Shown here in pieces: positions 52,230 to 60,669 of a stretch of 64,000 bases of DNA. The notes under the pieces were generated by a model. It had not been told where the DNA came from, searched no databases, and saw nothing but the letters and a program-made list of their open reading frames with translations. Made by a program: the position numbers and the translations under genes. The stretch covers positions 1 through 64,000 of the forward strand of contig NZ_JAHHUL010000018.1 in NCBI RefSeq assembly GCF_019008365.1, read 5' to 3'. This DNA is from Phosphitispora fastidiosa. GTDB taxonomy: Bacteria; Bacillota; Thermincolia; Thermincolales; UBA2595. The first letter of the stretch is position 1. Each line of letters opens with the position of its first letter.

Positions 52230-53144
52230 GTGGATAGAAGAAAGGTATTAACTGCACTTATATGTGTGGCTATACTAAACTTCATAATACTGGCAGTTTC
52301 AGGATACTGGGACAGTAAAAAAGCTGTAGAAATTAGAGCTGCAGAAAGTAAGGACGAGCTGAATCAATCCAGAGTACCGGGTTCCCAAAGGACTATTCTC
52401 ATGGTGGGAGGTTCCGGGTCAAACCTGCCAATTACCAGAGTGTTGGGCCGGGCTTTTATGGAGCGGTATCCCGGTATTGAGGTGGAGATACCGGAAAGCC
52501 TTGGTTCTACCGGTGGCATCAAGAGCGCCAATGAAGGCTTAATCGATATTGGCCTGACTGCCCGTGAATTCCTGCCTGCCGAGCGTGAACTTGGGCTGGA
52601 ATACATCCCGTATGCCAGGGTTCTGTTAAGCTTTGCCGTCAATAATAATGTTAATATTGACAATCTTACCGAAGAACAGCTGCTGGGGATTTACACTGCC
52701 AAAATTACTAATTGGAAGGAAATTGGCGGGCCTGACCATGAAATTGTTGTACTTACCAGGGAGCTGTCAGACTCATCCCGGCTTGTATGGGATAACTGCC
52801 TAAAGGGATTTGGGAATACCGGCAACCTGCCTGAGGCGGTTCTGTTAAGGAGTGATCAGGCAATGAATGAGGCCATTAGATCCATACCGTACAGTATTGG
52901 GTGGACAGACCTGGGTGCGGTAACTCTTGAATACCCTGAAACCTCCATGCTAAAGATAAATGGGGTAAGTCCCAGGTACGAAATGGTCCTAAACGGGGAG
53001 TACCCTTATATCAAGGAACTGGCCTTTGTTACCAAAGGGAAACCGGCAGGGGATGTCCTGAAATTCATTAATTTTGTCAGAGGCTGGGAGGGCGCCAGGA
53101 TTTTGATGGACAACGGATATATGGCTGCCCGGAAGGATAAGTAA
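52230..53144 (+). CDS. PstS-like substrate-binding protein
   Basis: 304 residues, GTG start behind GAGAGGGG. One N-terminal membrane segment, then a type 2 periplasmic binding fold with a phosphate-binding-like motif (GGSGSNLPITRVLGRAFMER, ESLGSTGGIKSANEG, IDIGLTAREF). Such proteins bind phosphate or related oxyanions. No Pst permease genes follow; the pairing with the GGDEF/HD-GYP sensor suggests a sensing role. Confidence 0.85.
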   Translation: MDRRKVLTALICVAILNFIILAVSGYWDSKKAVEIRAAESKDELNQSRVPGSQRTILMVGGSGSNLPITRVLGRAFMERYPGIEVEIPESLGSTGGIKSANEGLIDIGLTAREFLPAERELGLEYIPYARVLLSFAVNNNVNIDNLTEEQLLGIYTAKITNWKEIGGPDHEIVVLTRELSDSSRLVWDNCLKGFGNTGNLPEAVLLRSDQAMNEAIRSIPYSIGWTDLGAVTLEYPETSMLKINGVSPRYEMVLNGEYPYIKELAFVTKGKPAGDVLKFINFVRGWEGARILMDNGYMAARKDK

Positions 53145-53180
53145 GGCATATTTTGACCGTTCCGGACAAAAAATATTTAC

Positions 53181-53585
53181 ATGAAATACCGAATTCTATT
53201 TTACGGCCTTTTAGGTGTAGCTATGGAAATAGTCTGGACAGGCGGAGGTTCAATGCTCAGGGGTGATTACAGCCTCCGGGGAGTCAGTTATATCTGGATG
53301 TTCCCTATTTATGGAGCCGCATTTCTATTGGAGCCTGTTCACGAAAGCATAAGAGGGCTTAGATGGCCTGCCAGAGGAATGATCTGGGCCCTAGTGATTT
53401 TCACAATGGAGTTTGCTTCCGGCCTGGTTATCAAAATGGCTGTAGGCAGGATTCCCTGGGATTATTCCGGCCATTCCCCGTACTCTGTGGGAGGCCTTAT
53501 CAGGCTCGACTATGCTCCGGTCTGGTTTGTGGTGGGCCTTCTTTTCGAACAGGCTCATGAGTTTCTTAAAAAATTACTCAGGTAG
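53181..53585 (+). CDS. Small membrane protein (putative ABC-transporter type IV family)
   Basis: 134 residues with four membrane segments. Features such as ILFYGLLGVAMEIVWTGGGS and WDYSGHSPYSVGGLIRLDYA match the PF06541-like family of unknown role. No ATPase gene is adjacent. Confidence 0.7.
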   Translation: MKYRILFYGLLGVAMEIVWTGGGSMLRGDYSLRGVSYIWMFPIYGAAFLLEPVHESIRGLRWPARGMIWALVIFTMEFASGLVIKMAVGRIPWDYSGHSPYSVGGLIRLDYAPVWFVVGLLFEQAHEFLKKLLR

Positions 53586-53590
53586 ACATT

Positions 53591-53725
53591 TTACTTCTCT
53601 TTCACCGGACCCATTCCCACGGGTTCTACATATGTCTCACTATAGGTCATTTTATAGGGCTTTTCCCGTGTAGGCTCTTTTTCTTTGGGTACTTTGTCAG
53701 CCTTTGCCTTTGCTACCTGCTTCAT
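53591..53725 (-). CDS. Small charged protein, lysine- and proline-rich
   Basis: 44 residues from ATG 53725 (ribosome site AAAGGAG). Highly charged and likely disordered (KADKVPKEKEPTREKPYKMT), ending VGMGPVKEK. Convergent with the upstream gene. It resembles small spore-former proteins only in composition; function unknown. A similar small charged gene lies at 60275. Confidence 0.6.
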   Translation of the reverse strand: MKQVAKAKADKVPKEKEPTREKPYKMTYSETYVEPVGMGPVKEK

Positions 53726-53879
53726 GAAAAATCTCCTTTCTGAACATAATTTAATATATGGCCCTGATATAAGTATTTCCCCAAAGCACTTCATTATTGT
53801 ATAATAGTTTCAGAGAGTATTGGCTATATTATCCAGATAAAAGGTTTGGTTTTTAATCTGCTGCAATATGGGGGACAAG

Positions 53880-54632
53880 ATGCGAGACGATAATGGCGCT
53901 TTACTGCATAACAATGATTTATTAAAAGACAAGAGGGTACTTGTTATTATTCCTGCTTTTAACGAGGAACCAAACCTTCCCGGAATTGTCGGCAGGATTC
54001 GTCAGTTTGCCGGGATAGACGTGATTGTAATTAATGACGGTTCCGAGGATGCGACCTCGGCGGTTGCCAGGGAGTCAGGGGCCAATGTTATCGACCTTCC
54101 CTTCAATCTGGGGATAGGCGGGGCAGTTCAGACCGGGTATCTATTTGCCCACAAAAATAATTATGATGTTGCCATCCAGGTAGATGCTGACGGCCAGCAC
54201 AACCCTGAAGACCTGCTGCAAATTATCGGACCTGTGCTCCGGGGCGAAGCTGATATGGTATTGGGTTCGCGGTATGTCGCCAAGACCGGGTACAAAACAC
54301 CCTTTGCCCGTAAAATGGGAATGGTAGTTTTCTCTGCCGTAGTTTCACTGATTAACAGGCAGCCTTTGAAAGACACCACCAGCGGCTACCGGGCAGTGAG
54401 TAAACGGGTGATCAAGTTTTTTGTCAATAACTATCCCACAGACTACCCGGAAGTAGAAGCCTTGGTTCTGCTCAAGAAGAGCGGGTTTTCCATTAAAGAA
54501 GTGCCGGTTACCATGGCGCCCCGGGAATATGGCAGGTCATCAATAACACCTATCAGGTCGGTATACTACATGATTAAGGTACTGCTGGCAATTTTCATGA
54601 ACCTGCTCAGGGCACATAAAAAGGAGGCTTAA
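53880..54632 (+). CDS. GT2 family glycosyltransferase (dolichyl-phosphate-mannose-synthase-like)
   Basis: 250 residues from ATG 53880 (ATG 53868 possible, but it lacks a ribosome site). GT-A fold with VLVIIPAFNEEPNLPGIVGR, the DxD-type metal site VDADGQHNPEDL and a SGYRAVSKRVI acceptor region. Such enzymes attach a sugar to polyprenyl phosphate. The next genes encode DUF2304 and an SMR-like protein, a set found in envelope polysaccharide modification, where the lipid-linked sugar is flipped. Confidence 0.9.
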   Translation: MRDDNGALLHNNDLLKDKRVLVIIPAFNEEPNLPGIVGRIRQFAGIDVIVINDGSEDATSAVARESGANVIDLPFNLGIGGAVQTGYLFAHKNNYDVAIQVDADGQHNPEDLLQIIGPVLRGEADMVLGSRYVAKTGYKTPFARKMGMVVFSAVVSLINRQPLKDTTSGYRAVSKRVIKFFVNNYPTDYPEVEALVLLKKSGFSIKEVPVTMAPREYGRSSITPIRSVYYMIKVLLAIFMNLLRAHKKEA

Positions 54633-54637
54633 GGATA

Positions 54638-55030
54638 ATGATTAACATATTTTTGTTTTCAGCTTTGTTCAGCCTGGGATTCCTTGTCATTGTTCTTGAG
54701 CTGGTCCGCAGCAAGAGGCTTAAAGAGCAGTATTCCCTGTTATGGCTGTTTGTTGGCGGGGTTATGTTGACACTAACGCTGTGGCGGGGTATGATTGAAA
54801 GCCTTGCCGAGCGGCTGGGCATCTTTTATGCGCCTTCACTGCTGTTCATTGTAGGTATTCTTTTTTCTTTTGCCCTGATACTTCATTATTCTGTAATTAT
54901 TTCAAGACTGCACAACCAGAACGTCCGGCTGGCCCAGGAGATCGGGGTGCTTAACAAGAAGGTGGAAGACCTTTATGAAACCGTTAACAGGAGGGAAAAG
55001 ATTGAAAACAATCCTGTTGATAGTTTTTAA
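54638..55030 (+). CDS. DUF2304 membrane protein
   Basis: 130 residues. Three membrane segments, then a coiled-coil-like tail (LAQEIGVLNKKVEDLYETV). It begins 5 nt after the glycosyltransferase and overlaps the SMR-like gene by 29 nt. DUF2304 proteins usually follow GT2 enzymes and may scaffold them. Function unknown. Confidence 0.85.
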   Translation: MINIFLFSALFSLGFLVIVLELVRSKRLKEQYSLLWLFVGGVMLTLTLWRGMIESLAERLGIFYAPSLLFIVGILFSFALILHYSVIISRLHNQNVRLAQEIGVLNKKVEDLYETVNRREKIENNPVDSF

Positions 55031-55433
55031 TGTTGTTTTGCTCACCTCTGGGCAGATCCTCTGGAAAATTGGACTGACAAGAGAGGGCGGCCTTTCTCTG
55101 GATAATATGCTGCGAGTTGCCCTGTCCCCGTTTATTCTTGCAGGTCTTGCCCTGTATGTGGTGGCAACAGTTGTATGGTTTGTTGTCCTCTCAAGGGCGG
55201 AGTTAAGTTATGCTTATCCCATGCAGAGTATGGCTTATATTATCGGCGTGGTTGCCGCCTGGCTGTTATTCAAAGAAACTATTCCAACGATTCGCTGGAT
55301 AGGCGTGCTTGTAATAATTGCGGGGGTGGTGTTGGTTTCCTACAGCAAACCAAACGATAATCCCCAGGTATCTGGGGGCGCTCCGGAAGTACACAGGACT
55401 GAAGTTAATGTAAAAGGTGAACCGGATGATTAA
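55002..55433 (+). CDS. SMR/EamA-type four-helix transporter, candidate lipid-sugar flippase subunit
   Basis: 143 residues from TTG 55002 (ribosome site AGGAGGG). Four membrane segments with VLLTSGQILWKIGLTREGGL and SYAYPMQSMAYIIGVVAAWL, like ArnE/EmrE-type subunits. With the neighbouring GT2 and DUF2304 genes it may flip a polyprenyl-phosphate sugar. The C-terminus is extended with a polar tail. Confidence 0.82.
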   Translation: MKTILLIVFNVVLLTSGQILWKIGLTREGGLSLDNMLRVALSPFILAGLALYVVATVVWFVVLSRAELSYAYPMQSMAYIIGVVAAWLLFKETIPTIRWIGVLVIIAGVVLVSYSKPNDNPQVSGGAPEVHRTEVNVKGEPDD

Positions 55434-55782
55434 ATCAGTGATATTTTTTATAATTCTTGCTATCACCTGGGTATTAATAATTTTTAACCGCAAGCTGAAA
55501 AGTCAGGTAAAGAAAAATGCCCGGGGTATGAGTATAGTGAGGGAACACACCGGATGGGGGACCACTGATTGTACATGCGGTACTTCCCGGCAGAAATGGC
55601 AGGTACTGGCTATGCTGCGCCCGGAAAATGTTGTTTTGCTGAAATGCCCATTATGCGGCGGCCTCTGGGAAGAACAGATGAGCTTATATGGGAACAAATG
55701 GCGGCAGATTGATTCGGCTTATGCCGATGAACATTATAAATACAAGCAGCAGGCAGTTCCCGGCAGCCGCATGGAGCTTTAA
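55426..55782 (+). CDS. Membrane-anchored zinc-ribbon protein
   Basis: 118 residues from ATG 55426 (ribosome site AAAAGGTGA), overlapping the SMR gene by 8 nt. One N-terminal membrane segment, then DCTCGTSRQKWQ and KCPLCGGLWEE, which together make a four-cysteine zinc ribbon. It is probably in the same operon. Not recognised beyond that. Confidence 0.72.
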   Translation: MIKSVIFFIILAITWVLIIFNRKLKSQVKKNARGMSIVREHTGWGTTDCTCGTSRQKWQVLAMLRPENVVLLKCPLCGGLWEEQMSLYGNKWRQIDSAYADEHYKYKQQAVPGSRMEL

Positions 55783-55869
55783 CCGGTTCGGAAGCGGCAG
55801 ACGAATATTTTCCGGGAATGAAGTATATCATAGTTAGAAATATACAGGCAGGGAGATGAGTAACTGATT

Positions 55870-56058
55870 ATGAATTATGACACTGGGGATGAAGTATATA
55901 ATGATATAAAGGATGAAGCACAAAATGCCCGGCAAAATCATAATGGTTCTTACTTTTATAAGCTTAATCAGGAGTTAAGCGGTCAGGCGGAGATTGGAGC
56001 TTACCGTGTTTACGGCATAACTGAAGACCAGGGACCGGAAAATGATACTATAAGCTGA
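55870..56058 (+). CDS. Hypothetical 62-residue soluble protein
   Basis: ATG behind GGGAGATGAG. Acidic and polar (DTGDEVYNDIKDEAQNARQN), no membrane segment, no cysteine. Not recognised. The size, start context and gap suggest a real small gene. Confidence 0.5.
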   Translation: MNYDTGDEVYNDIKDEAQNARQNHNGSYFYKLNQELSGQAEIGAYRVYGITEDQGPENDTIS

Positions 56059-56159
56059 AGAGGGTTTGCGCAATGGCAAACCTTTCTGAATTATGCGCGC
56101 TTTTCTTTTCTAGTTATTTATGCTGCCGGTTGCATACCTCAACAAAAGGCGGTGAACCT

Positions 56160-56999
56160 ATGCCCTATAGAATAGCCCCTGATATCTATGTTTATCAGAG
56201 CTCCATGTGGCAGACCAACAGCGCTGTCATTATAAATCAAACAGCAAACCTTGTTATTGATCCCTGCTATTTTCCGGCAGAAATCAGGATAATAGCAGAT
56301 TTTGTCAACCGGAAACGCAGCTTTAACAGGTACATGATTTTTACCCATTCAGATTTTGACCACATAGTTGGTTACCAGAATTTTAAGAATTATAAGCTTG
56401 TAGCACATGAAGAATTTGCGTTTTGTGACCGCGATTCCCAGCTGATCCAGCTCAATGAAATTGACCAGAGTTATTACGTACTTCGCACACCTCCCTTTGT
56501 TTTTCCTGACCCTGAGATAACTTTTCAGGGAACGTACCGGATTTCCATAAGTGGTGACGAATTGCTGCTTGTTCATGCGCCGGGGCATACCGGTGATTGT
56601 ATTTTCGTAATCAGCCTGGAACGCGGCATTATGTTTGCCGGGGACTACCTGTCCAACCTGGAGTTCCCCTTTGTAAATTTCAGTACGGCAGCTTACAAAA
56701 AAACGTTGGATCTGGCCGGGAAACTTGTCAGAGACCATAATATAACCTGTGTTGTTCCGGGACATGGTGATATTGCTGACGGGAGAGAAGAGATTTTTGA
56801 CCGGATTGAAAGCGACCGGGAGTACCTGGTAAGTCTGACCGAGTGGGCTCAGGATCTGTTTGTACAAGGCCTCCAGACCAGAGAAATCACTGAAGTGCTT
56901 AGCGGCCTGCCCTATAGGAACCGCCCCATTGAGGGGGTTATGCTTAAAATGCACATTGAGAACATCAAACTTGTTATATCTGAGCTGCAGAGTTTTTAA
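56160..56999 (+). CDS. Metallo-beta-lactamase-fold hydrolase
   Basis: 279 residues from ATG 56160 (ribosome site AAGGCGGTGA); the open frame extends to 56073. Metal-binding motif THSDFDHIVG (HxDxDH near residue 62), then HAPGHTGDCI, a metal-bridging Asp in AGDYLSN and PGHGDI. The family includes glyoxalases, lactonases and others, so the substrate cannot be told. Confidence 0.88.
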   Translation: MPYRIAPDIYVYQSSMWQTNSAVIINQTANLVIDPCYFPAEIRIIADFVNRKRSFNRYMIFTHSDFDHIVGYQNFKNYKLVAHEEFAFCDRDSQLIQLNEIDQSYYVLRTPPFVFPDPEITFQGTYRISISGDELLLVHAPGHTGDCIFVISLERGIMFAGDYLSNLEFPFVNFSTAAYKKTLDLAGKLVRDHNITCVVPGHGDIADGREEIFDRIESDREYLVSLTEWAQDLFVQGLQTREITEVLSGLPYRNRPIEGVMLKMHIENIKLVISELQSF

Positions 57000-57067
57000 A
57001 CATTAGCCAATTTTTCCCTATTCACCAATTATCCAGCATTTTTATATAATACTATGGGTGAATGTAT

Positions 57068-58048
57068 ATGGCTGGAATAGCAGTTAAAAAGCAAAAAGCT
57101 AATGCTGTCTTTGAGGGCGGGGGGATTAAGGGGATTGGCATCGCCGGGGCGCTCTCGGTCGCCAGCGAGCATTACAGCTGGATGTATGCTGCCGGTACCT
57201 CTGCAGGGGCTATAGTGGCCTCTCTGGTTGCTGCCGGGTATACTGCAGAAGAGATCAGGGATATGATTTTCAGTATCGATTACCGCCGGTTCGAAGACAA
57301 TGACGCGGTGGGCAAATTACCTCTTTTTGGTCCTGCATGGAATCTCAGGGTTAATCTTGGCCTTTATAAGGGTGATTATATTGAAAACTGGGTCAGGGAA
57401 GCTCTTAAGGCTAAAGGGATTAAGAGTTTTGGCGATCTTGTGGTTGTTAACCGGTCCGCATCAGATTTTCCGGGGCGATACCGCCTCCGGGTTATTGCCT
57501 CTGATATAACATCAGGAAAAATGCTGGTACTCCCCCAGGATATCTCACGTTACGGGATAGACCCTGATAACCTAGAGGTTGCCACCGCTATAAGGATGAG
57601 CATCAGTATTCCTTTTTTCTTTGAGCCTGTTCAGGTGACGCATAAAGCGGAAGATGGCAGGGAGCTTAATAGCTGTATTGTGGACGGCGGGCTTTTGAGT
57701 AATTTCCCGGTTTGGCTGTTTGACGATTGCAGCGGGTTGGAAGACATGCCGACAATAGGTTTCAAGCTGACAGGGCCAAATGAAGAACGGCGCAATGATA
57801 TTGATGGCCCCATTTCAATGCTGAAGGCCCTTTTTGGTACCATGCTGGAAGCTCATGACAACAGGTTTGTTGAGGAAAAGAATTTTAAACGGACGATAAC
57901 TATACCCACTATGGGAATAAGAGCCACAGATTTCGGTATTTCGGAAGAGCGTATCCGCTCATTATATGATTCAGGTGTGGCGGCGGCCAGGGATTTCTTC
58001 AAAGACTGGAATTATCGCTATTATTTGTTAAAGTATGGTCGCCGTTAG
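57068..58048 (+). CDS. Patatin-like phospholipase
   Basis: 326 residues from ATG 57068 (ATG 57062 is too near its ribosome site). The oxyanion loop FEGGGIKG is near residue 16, the nucleophile Ser45 lies in GTSAGA, and the catalytic Asp in VDGGLLSNFP. These enzymes hydrolyse acyl lipids with a Ser-Asp dyad. It is probably cytoplasmic or membrane-associated; no signal sequence. Convergent with the next gene. Confidence 0.9.
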   Translation: MAGIAVKKQKANAVFEGGGIKGIGIAGALSVASEHYSWMYAAGTSAGAIVASLVAAGYTAEEIRDMIFSIDYRRFEDNDAVGKLPLFGPAWNLRVNLGLYKGDYIENWVREALKAKGIKSFGDLVVVNRSASDFPGRYRLRVIASDITSGKMLVLPQDISRYGIDPDNLEVATAIRMSISIPFFFEPVQVTHKAEDGRELNSCIVDGGLLSNFPVWLFDDCSGLEDMPTIGFKLTGPNEERRNDIDGPISMLKALFGTMLEAHDNRFVEEKNFKRTITIPTMGIRATDFGISEERIRSLYDSGVAAARDFFKDWNYRYYLLKYGRR

Positions 58049-58079
58049 GCATTTAAGAAATCTTTCACCTTCTGTAATC

Positions 58080-58565
58080 TCACCGGTTGTCAGGATCATC
58101 GTAATCCTGGGTAATAATATTGGAGGGGAACCGGCCCCACCTGACCACAAAATAAGCCATGGAGACGGAATAAACTATATTTGTTACGAACATTAACAGA
58201 TTTGTCAGGGCATGCTCCTGCAAAACAGGCACTATATTAAAAGCCCTATCCAGCAGGCCGGAGCCGAGTACCCAAACAAAGCCGGTATAGCCAAGAGCCT
58301 TTAACAGCCAGTAATCTTTTCCTGTAATTGAAATCAGGTATACAAAGATTAATGCCAGAAATCCACCCATAACCAGGTCTGCAAGCAAGCCTACAATATA
58401 TCCGGCGGTAGTATTAAGGGCACTTTCATTAAGAAAAAAATTGCCGGCCATTAAGAGGTGATTGGTCTTGGCAAGACCGGTCAGGTAAAAAATGTATCCC
58501 AAAGCTGTTTGCAGGATGCTTCCAATTATGCCGCCAAATATTGCGGCAACAATCCTGTCTGACAT
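58080..58565 (-). CDS. Uncharacterised four-segment membrane protein
   Basis: 161 residues from ATG 58565, correctly spaced from AAGGAGG. Four membrane segments (IVAAIFGGIIGSILQTALGY near the start) and a short polar C-terminus. Resembles YqhR/YagU-like small membrane proteins in layout only. Function unknown. Confidence 0.7.
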   Translation of the reverse strand: MSDRIVAAIFGGIIGSILQTALGYIFYLTGLAKTNHLLMAGNFFLNESALNTTAGYIVGLLADLVMGGFLALIFVYLISITGKDYWLLKALGYTGFVWVLGSGLLDRAFNIVPVLQEHALTNLLMFVTNIVYSVSMAYFVVRWGRFPSNIITQDYDDPDNR

Positions 58566-58755
58566 AATCAAGCCTCCTTGTTCATGTACATTGTTTCAAG
58601 TAAATGCGCTTAAAATATAAATTCCCTCAAAAGCAGATTTTTATCCTGTGAATGTCCAACTGGATTGCCGCCAAAATATGTTTTTGGATGGACTCCATTG
58701 GTCGTTTAAATGTATAATTATATGGGACAACCAGAGAAAGGAGCACTTATTTTCA

Positions 58756-59202
58756 GTGGATAAAAAAACACTACAGGAAACATCTTTAGCAGTAAATCAA
58801 ACACAAATCAGGGTCAGGTATGAAGAAACTGACAGGATGGGTTTTGTGTATCACGGAAACTATTTTACCTGGTTTGAGGTGGGCCGGACAGAGTTGTTCA
58901 GGTCCATAGGTCTTCCCTATACTGTATTTGAAGAGATGGGAATAATGCTTCCGGTTACCGAAGCAGAGAGCAGATATAGAATCCCGGCAGGTTATGATGA
59001 CCTGATAACTGTTCAGACAACAGTAACCCGGCTGACGCCAACCAGGATAAATTTTAAATATCGTTTACTTTCCCCAAAGGGCACGGTTATTACTGAGGGA
59101 AAGACCGGACATGCCTTTGTGGACCGTATCGGAAAGCCGATAAATCTGGCTAAGAAGGCTCCCGAACTGTGGGAAAGGATTGCCAAAAAAATAACCGGAT
59201 GA
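58756..59202 (+). CDS. YbgC/4HBT-type acyl-CoA thioesterase
   Basis: 148 residues from GTG 58756 (ribosome site AAAGGAGC); the longer frame to 58648 has no good start. Hotdog motif YEETDRMGFVYHGNYFTWFE, with the Asp, His and Tyr typical of the 4-hydroxybenzoyl-CoA thioesterase family. It probably hydrolyses short acyl- or aryl-CoA. In YbgC the same motif acts on acyl-CoA. Followed by the DUF1189 gene. Confidence 0.87.
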   Translation: MDKKTLQETSLAVNQTQIRVRYEETDRMGFVYHGNYFTWFEVGRTELFRSIGLPYTVFEEMGIMLPVTEAESRYRIPAGYDDLITVQTTVTRLTPTRINFKYRLLSPKGTVITEGKTGHAFVDRIGKPINLAKKAPELWERIAKKITG

Positions 59203-59258
59203 GTTAAAAGCAGCCGGCTGGATAATAATATTACTTGCAGCGTGAGAGGAGAGTATCG

Positions 59259-60056
59259 ATGGGGTTTTTCAGGCAGGTCAAGGACAGCTTTACAAATTTT
59301 GAATCTTACAGTGAATTTGCCATTCAAAAAAGAGGCAAGACCTTTAAATATTTGGTTCTTCTCTTTACCCTGACATTTTTGATTGGCGGCCTCAGGTTTG
59401 TTTTTGATTTTAAGGCCGGTGCAGCAGGGGTAAGGGAGACTGTGGAGCAGCAAATACCCGAATTCAGGCTGGAAAACGGCGAACTGATCGTTTTGGGGGA
59501 GCAGCCCATCATATTAGGTGATGACGGACACACCGTTATGATAATTGATACTACCGGACAAACCCAGGAGTCAGTCTTGAATGATTATACTGAAGGGGTC
59601 CTGGTTTTACGGAATAGGTTGATCACTAAACAGGATTATCAGCAGAAGGAAATCATGTTTGCAAATTTTAAAGAGATTTCCTATAATAAGGAGGATTTGA
59701 TTGGCTTAATGCCTTTGCTTAAATGGTTGTTGGTTTTCATTGCTGTCTTTGCCTATATTTTTAAACTAGTATGGGTTTTCATAACGGTATTGATTCTCGC
59801 TGCTATTGGATTGATTCTTAATAGCAGTGAGAAGTCAGAGCTCAAGTTCGAAAACTTGTTAAATATGGCTGTTTATGCCTTTACCCTGCCGTGGCTGATT
59901 GAGATGCTTAAAAATTTGGCCTATCCGGCGCTGCCCATGTTTTGGGTGATTAAGTGGGGCCTTGCGGTATACATTCTGTACCGGGGTATCAAAGCAGCCA
60001 AGCCTCCCTTACTTAACGAGGAACCCCCTGATTCATCAGGGGATATAGTGATATAA
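59259..60056 (+). CDS. DUF1189 membrane protein
   Basis: 265 residues from ATG 59259 (ribosome site GAGAGGAGAG). Membrane segment near residue 40, a large outer loop, then four C-terminal segments and a short polar tail. The pattern FFRQVKDSFTNFESYSEFAI at the start is the DUF1189 mark. Function unknown. Confidence 0.82.
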   Translation: MGFFRQVKDSFTNFESYSEFAIQKRGKTFKYLVLLFTLTFLIGGLRFVFDFKAGAAGVRETVEQQIPEFRLENGELIVLGEQPIILGDDGHTVMIIDTTGQTQESVLNDYTEGVLVLRNRLITKQDYQQKEIMFANFKEISYNKEDLIGLMPLLKWLLVFIAVFAYIFKLVWVFITVLILAAIGLILNSSEKSELKFENLLNMAVYAFTLPWLIEMLKNLAYPALPMFWVIKWGLAVYILYRGIKAAKPPLLNEEPPDSSGDIVI

Positions 60057-60104
60057 ACACAGTATGCACAGGGTTATATTATTTTTGAGTCAAATGTAAT
60101 AACG

Positions 60105-60222
60105 CCAGGAGTAGATGAGTTCCTCCGGCGGGCAACGTCTCAACCGGTTACCCAAACCCGCTGAAAGCGGCTTTGGACCGGTTGACGACAGACACCGCCT
60201 TAAGGAACACATCTACCCCTGT
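60105..60222. repeat. Palindromic MITE-like repeat, copy C (short)
   Basis: CCAGGAGTAGATG (60105-60117) pairs with CATCTACCCCTGT (60210-60222). Inside are GTTCCTCCGGCGGG, CGTCTCAACCGGTTACCCAA and GGACCGGTTGACGACAGACA, as in copy B but without the extra hairpin block. The similarity to copy B continues outward into AT-rich flanks (TTTTTGAG, AATGTAATAA). Confidence 0.78.
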
Positions 60223-60274
60223 CTTAATAAAATTTGGCTCAAAAATGATGGGAGCAAGGATATCCTGCCTTTTA

Positions 60275-60442
60275 TCATTCCTGCATATTCCCTTTTTCAC
60301 CTAAATCTTCATCAGCTTCATAAGGTGTCACCCTATCCCCGGCAGAGGTATATTCGACAGCCTGATAGGGCTCCATTGCAGCCCCTGCATTTGCAGTTAT
60401 CTTTCCCCGGGTTGCCTTTTTCCTGTCTTCCTTCTTGTCCAA
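60275..60442 (-). CDS. Small charged protein, 55 residues
   Basis: TTG start at 60442 with ribosome site AGGAGGG 8-10 nt upstream. Basic N-terminus (MDKKEDRKKATRGKITANAG), acidic C-terminus. No cysteine, no membrane segment. It looks like a disordered small protein; a role in spores is possible but unproven. Confidence 0.5.
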   Translation of the reverse strand: MDKKEDRKKATRGKITANAGAAMEPYQAVEYTSAGDRVTPYEADEDLGEKGNMQE

Positions 60443-60669
60443 GTCATTCCCTCCTGTTCAATTATTCTGCCATAATATGATTGCCCTCTTGATTGAGATT
60501 ACACTAATGCCAACCCTTCTGTATAGTGTGCCCATGCATGTACTTACTATGTACATGGATACAATAAGTGAAATGCAGCTTATTACCTGCGGAGATATTA
60601 CAGAAACTAATTGACCGGGTTGCGGCTGAGATGATAACATTAAAAGAACAACAAAGGTGGTGATCAGGT

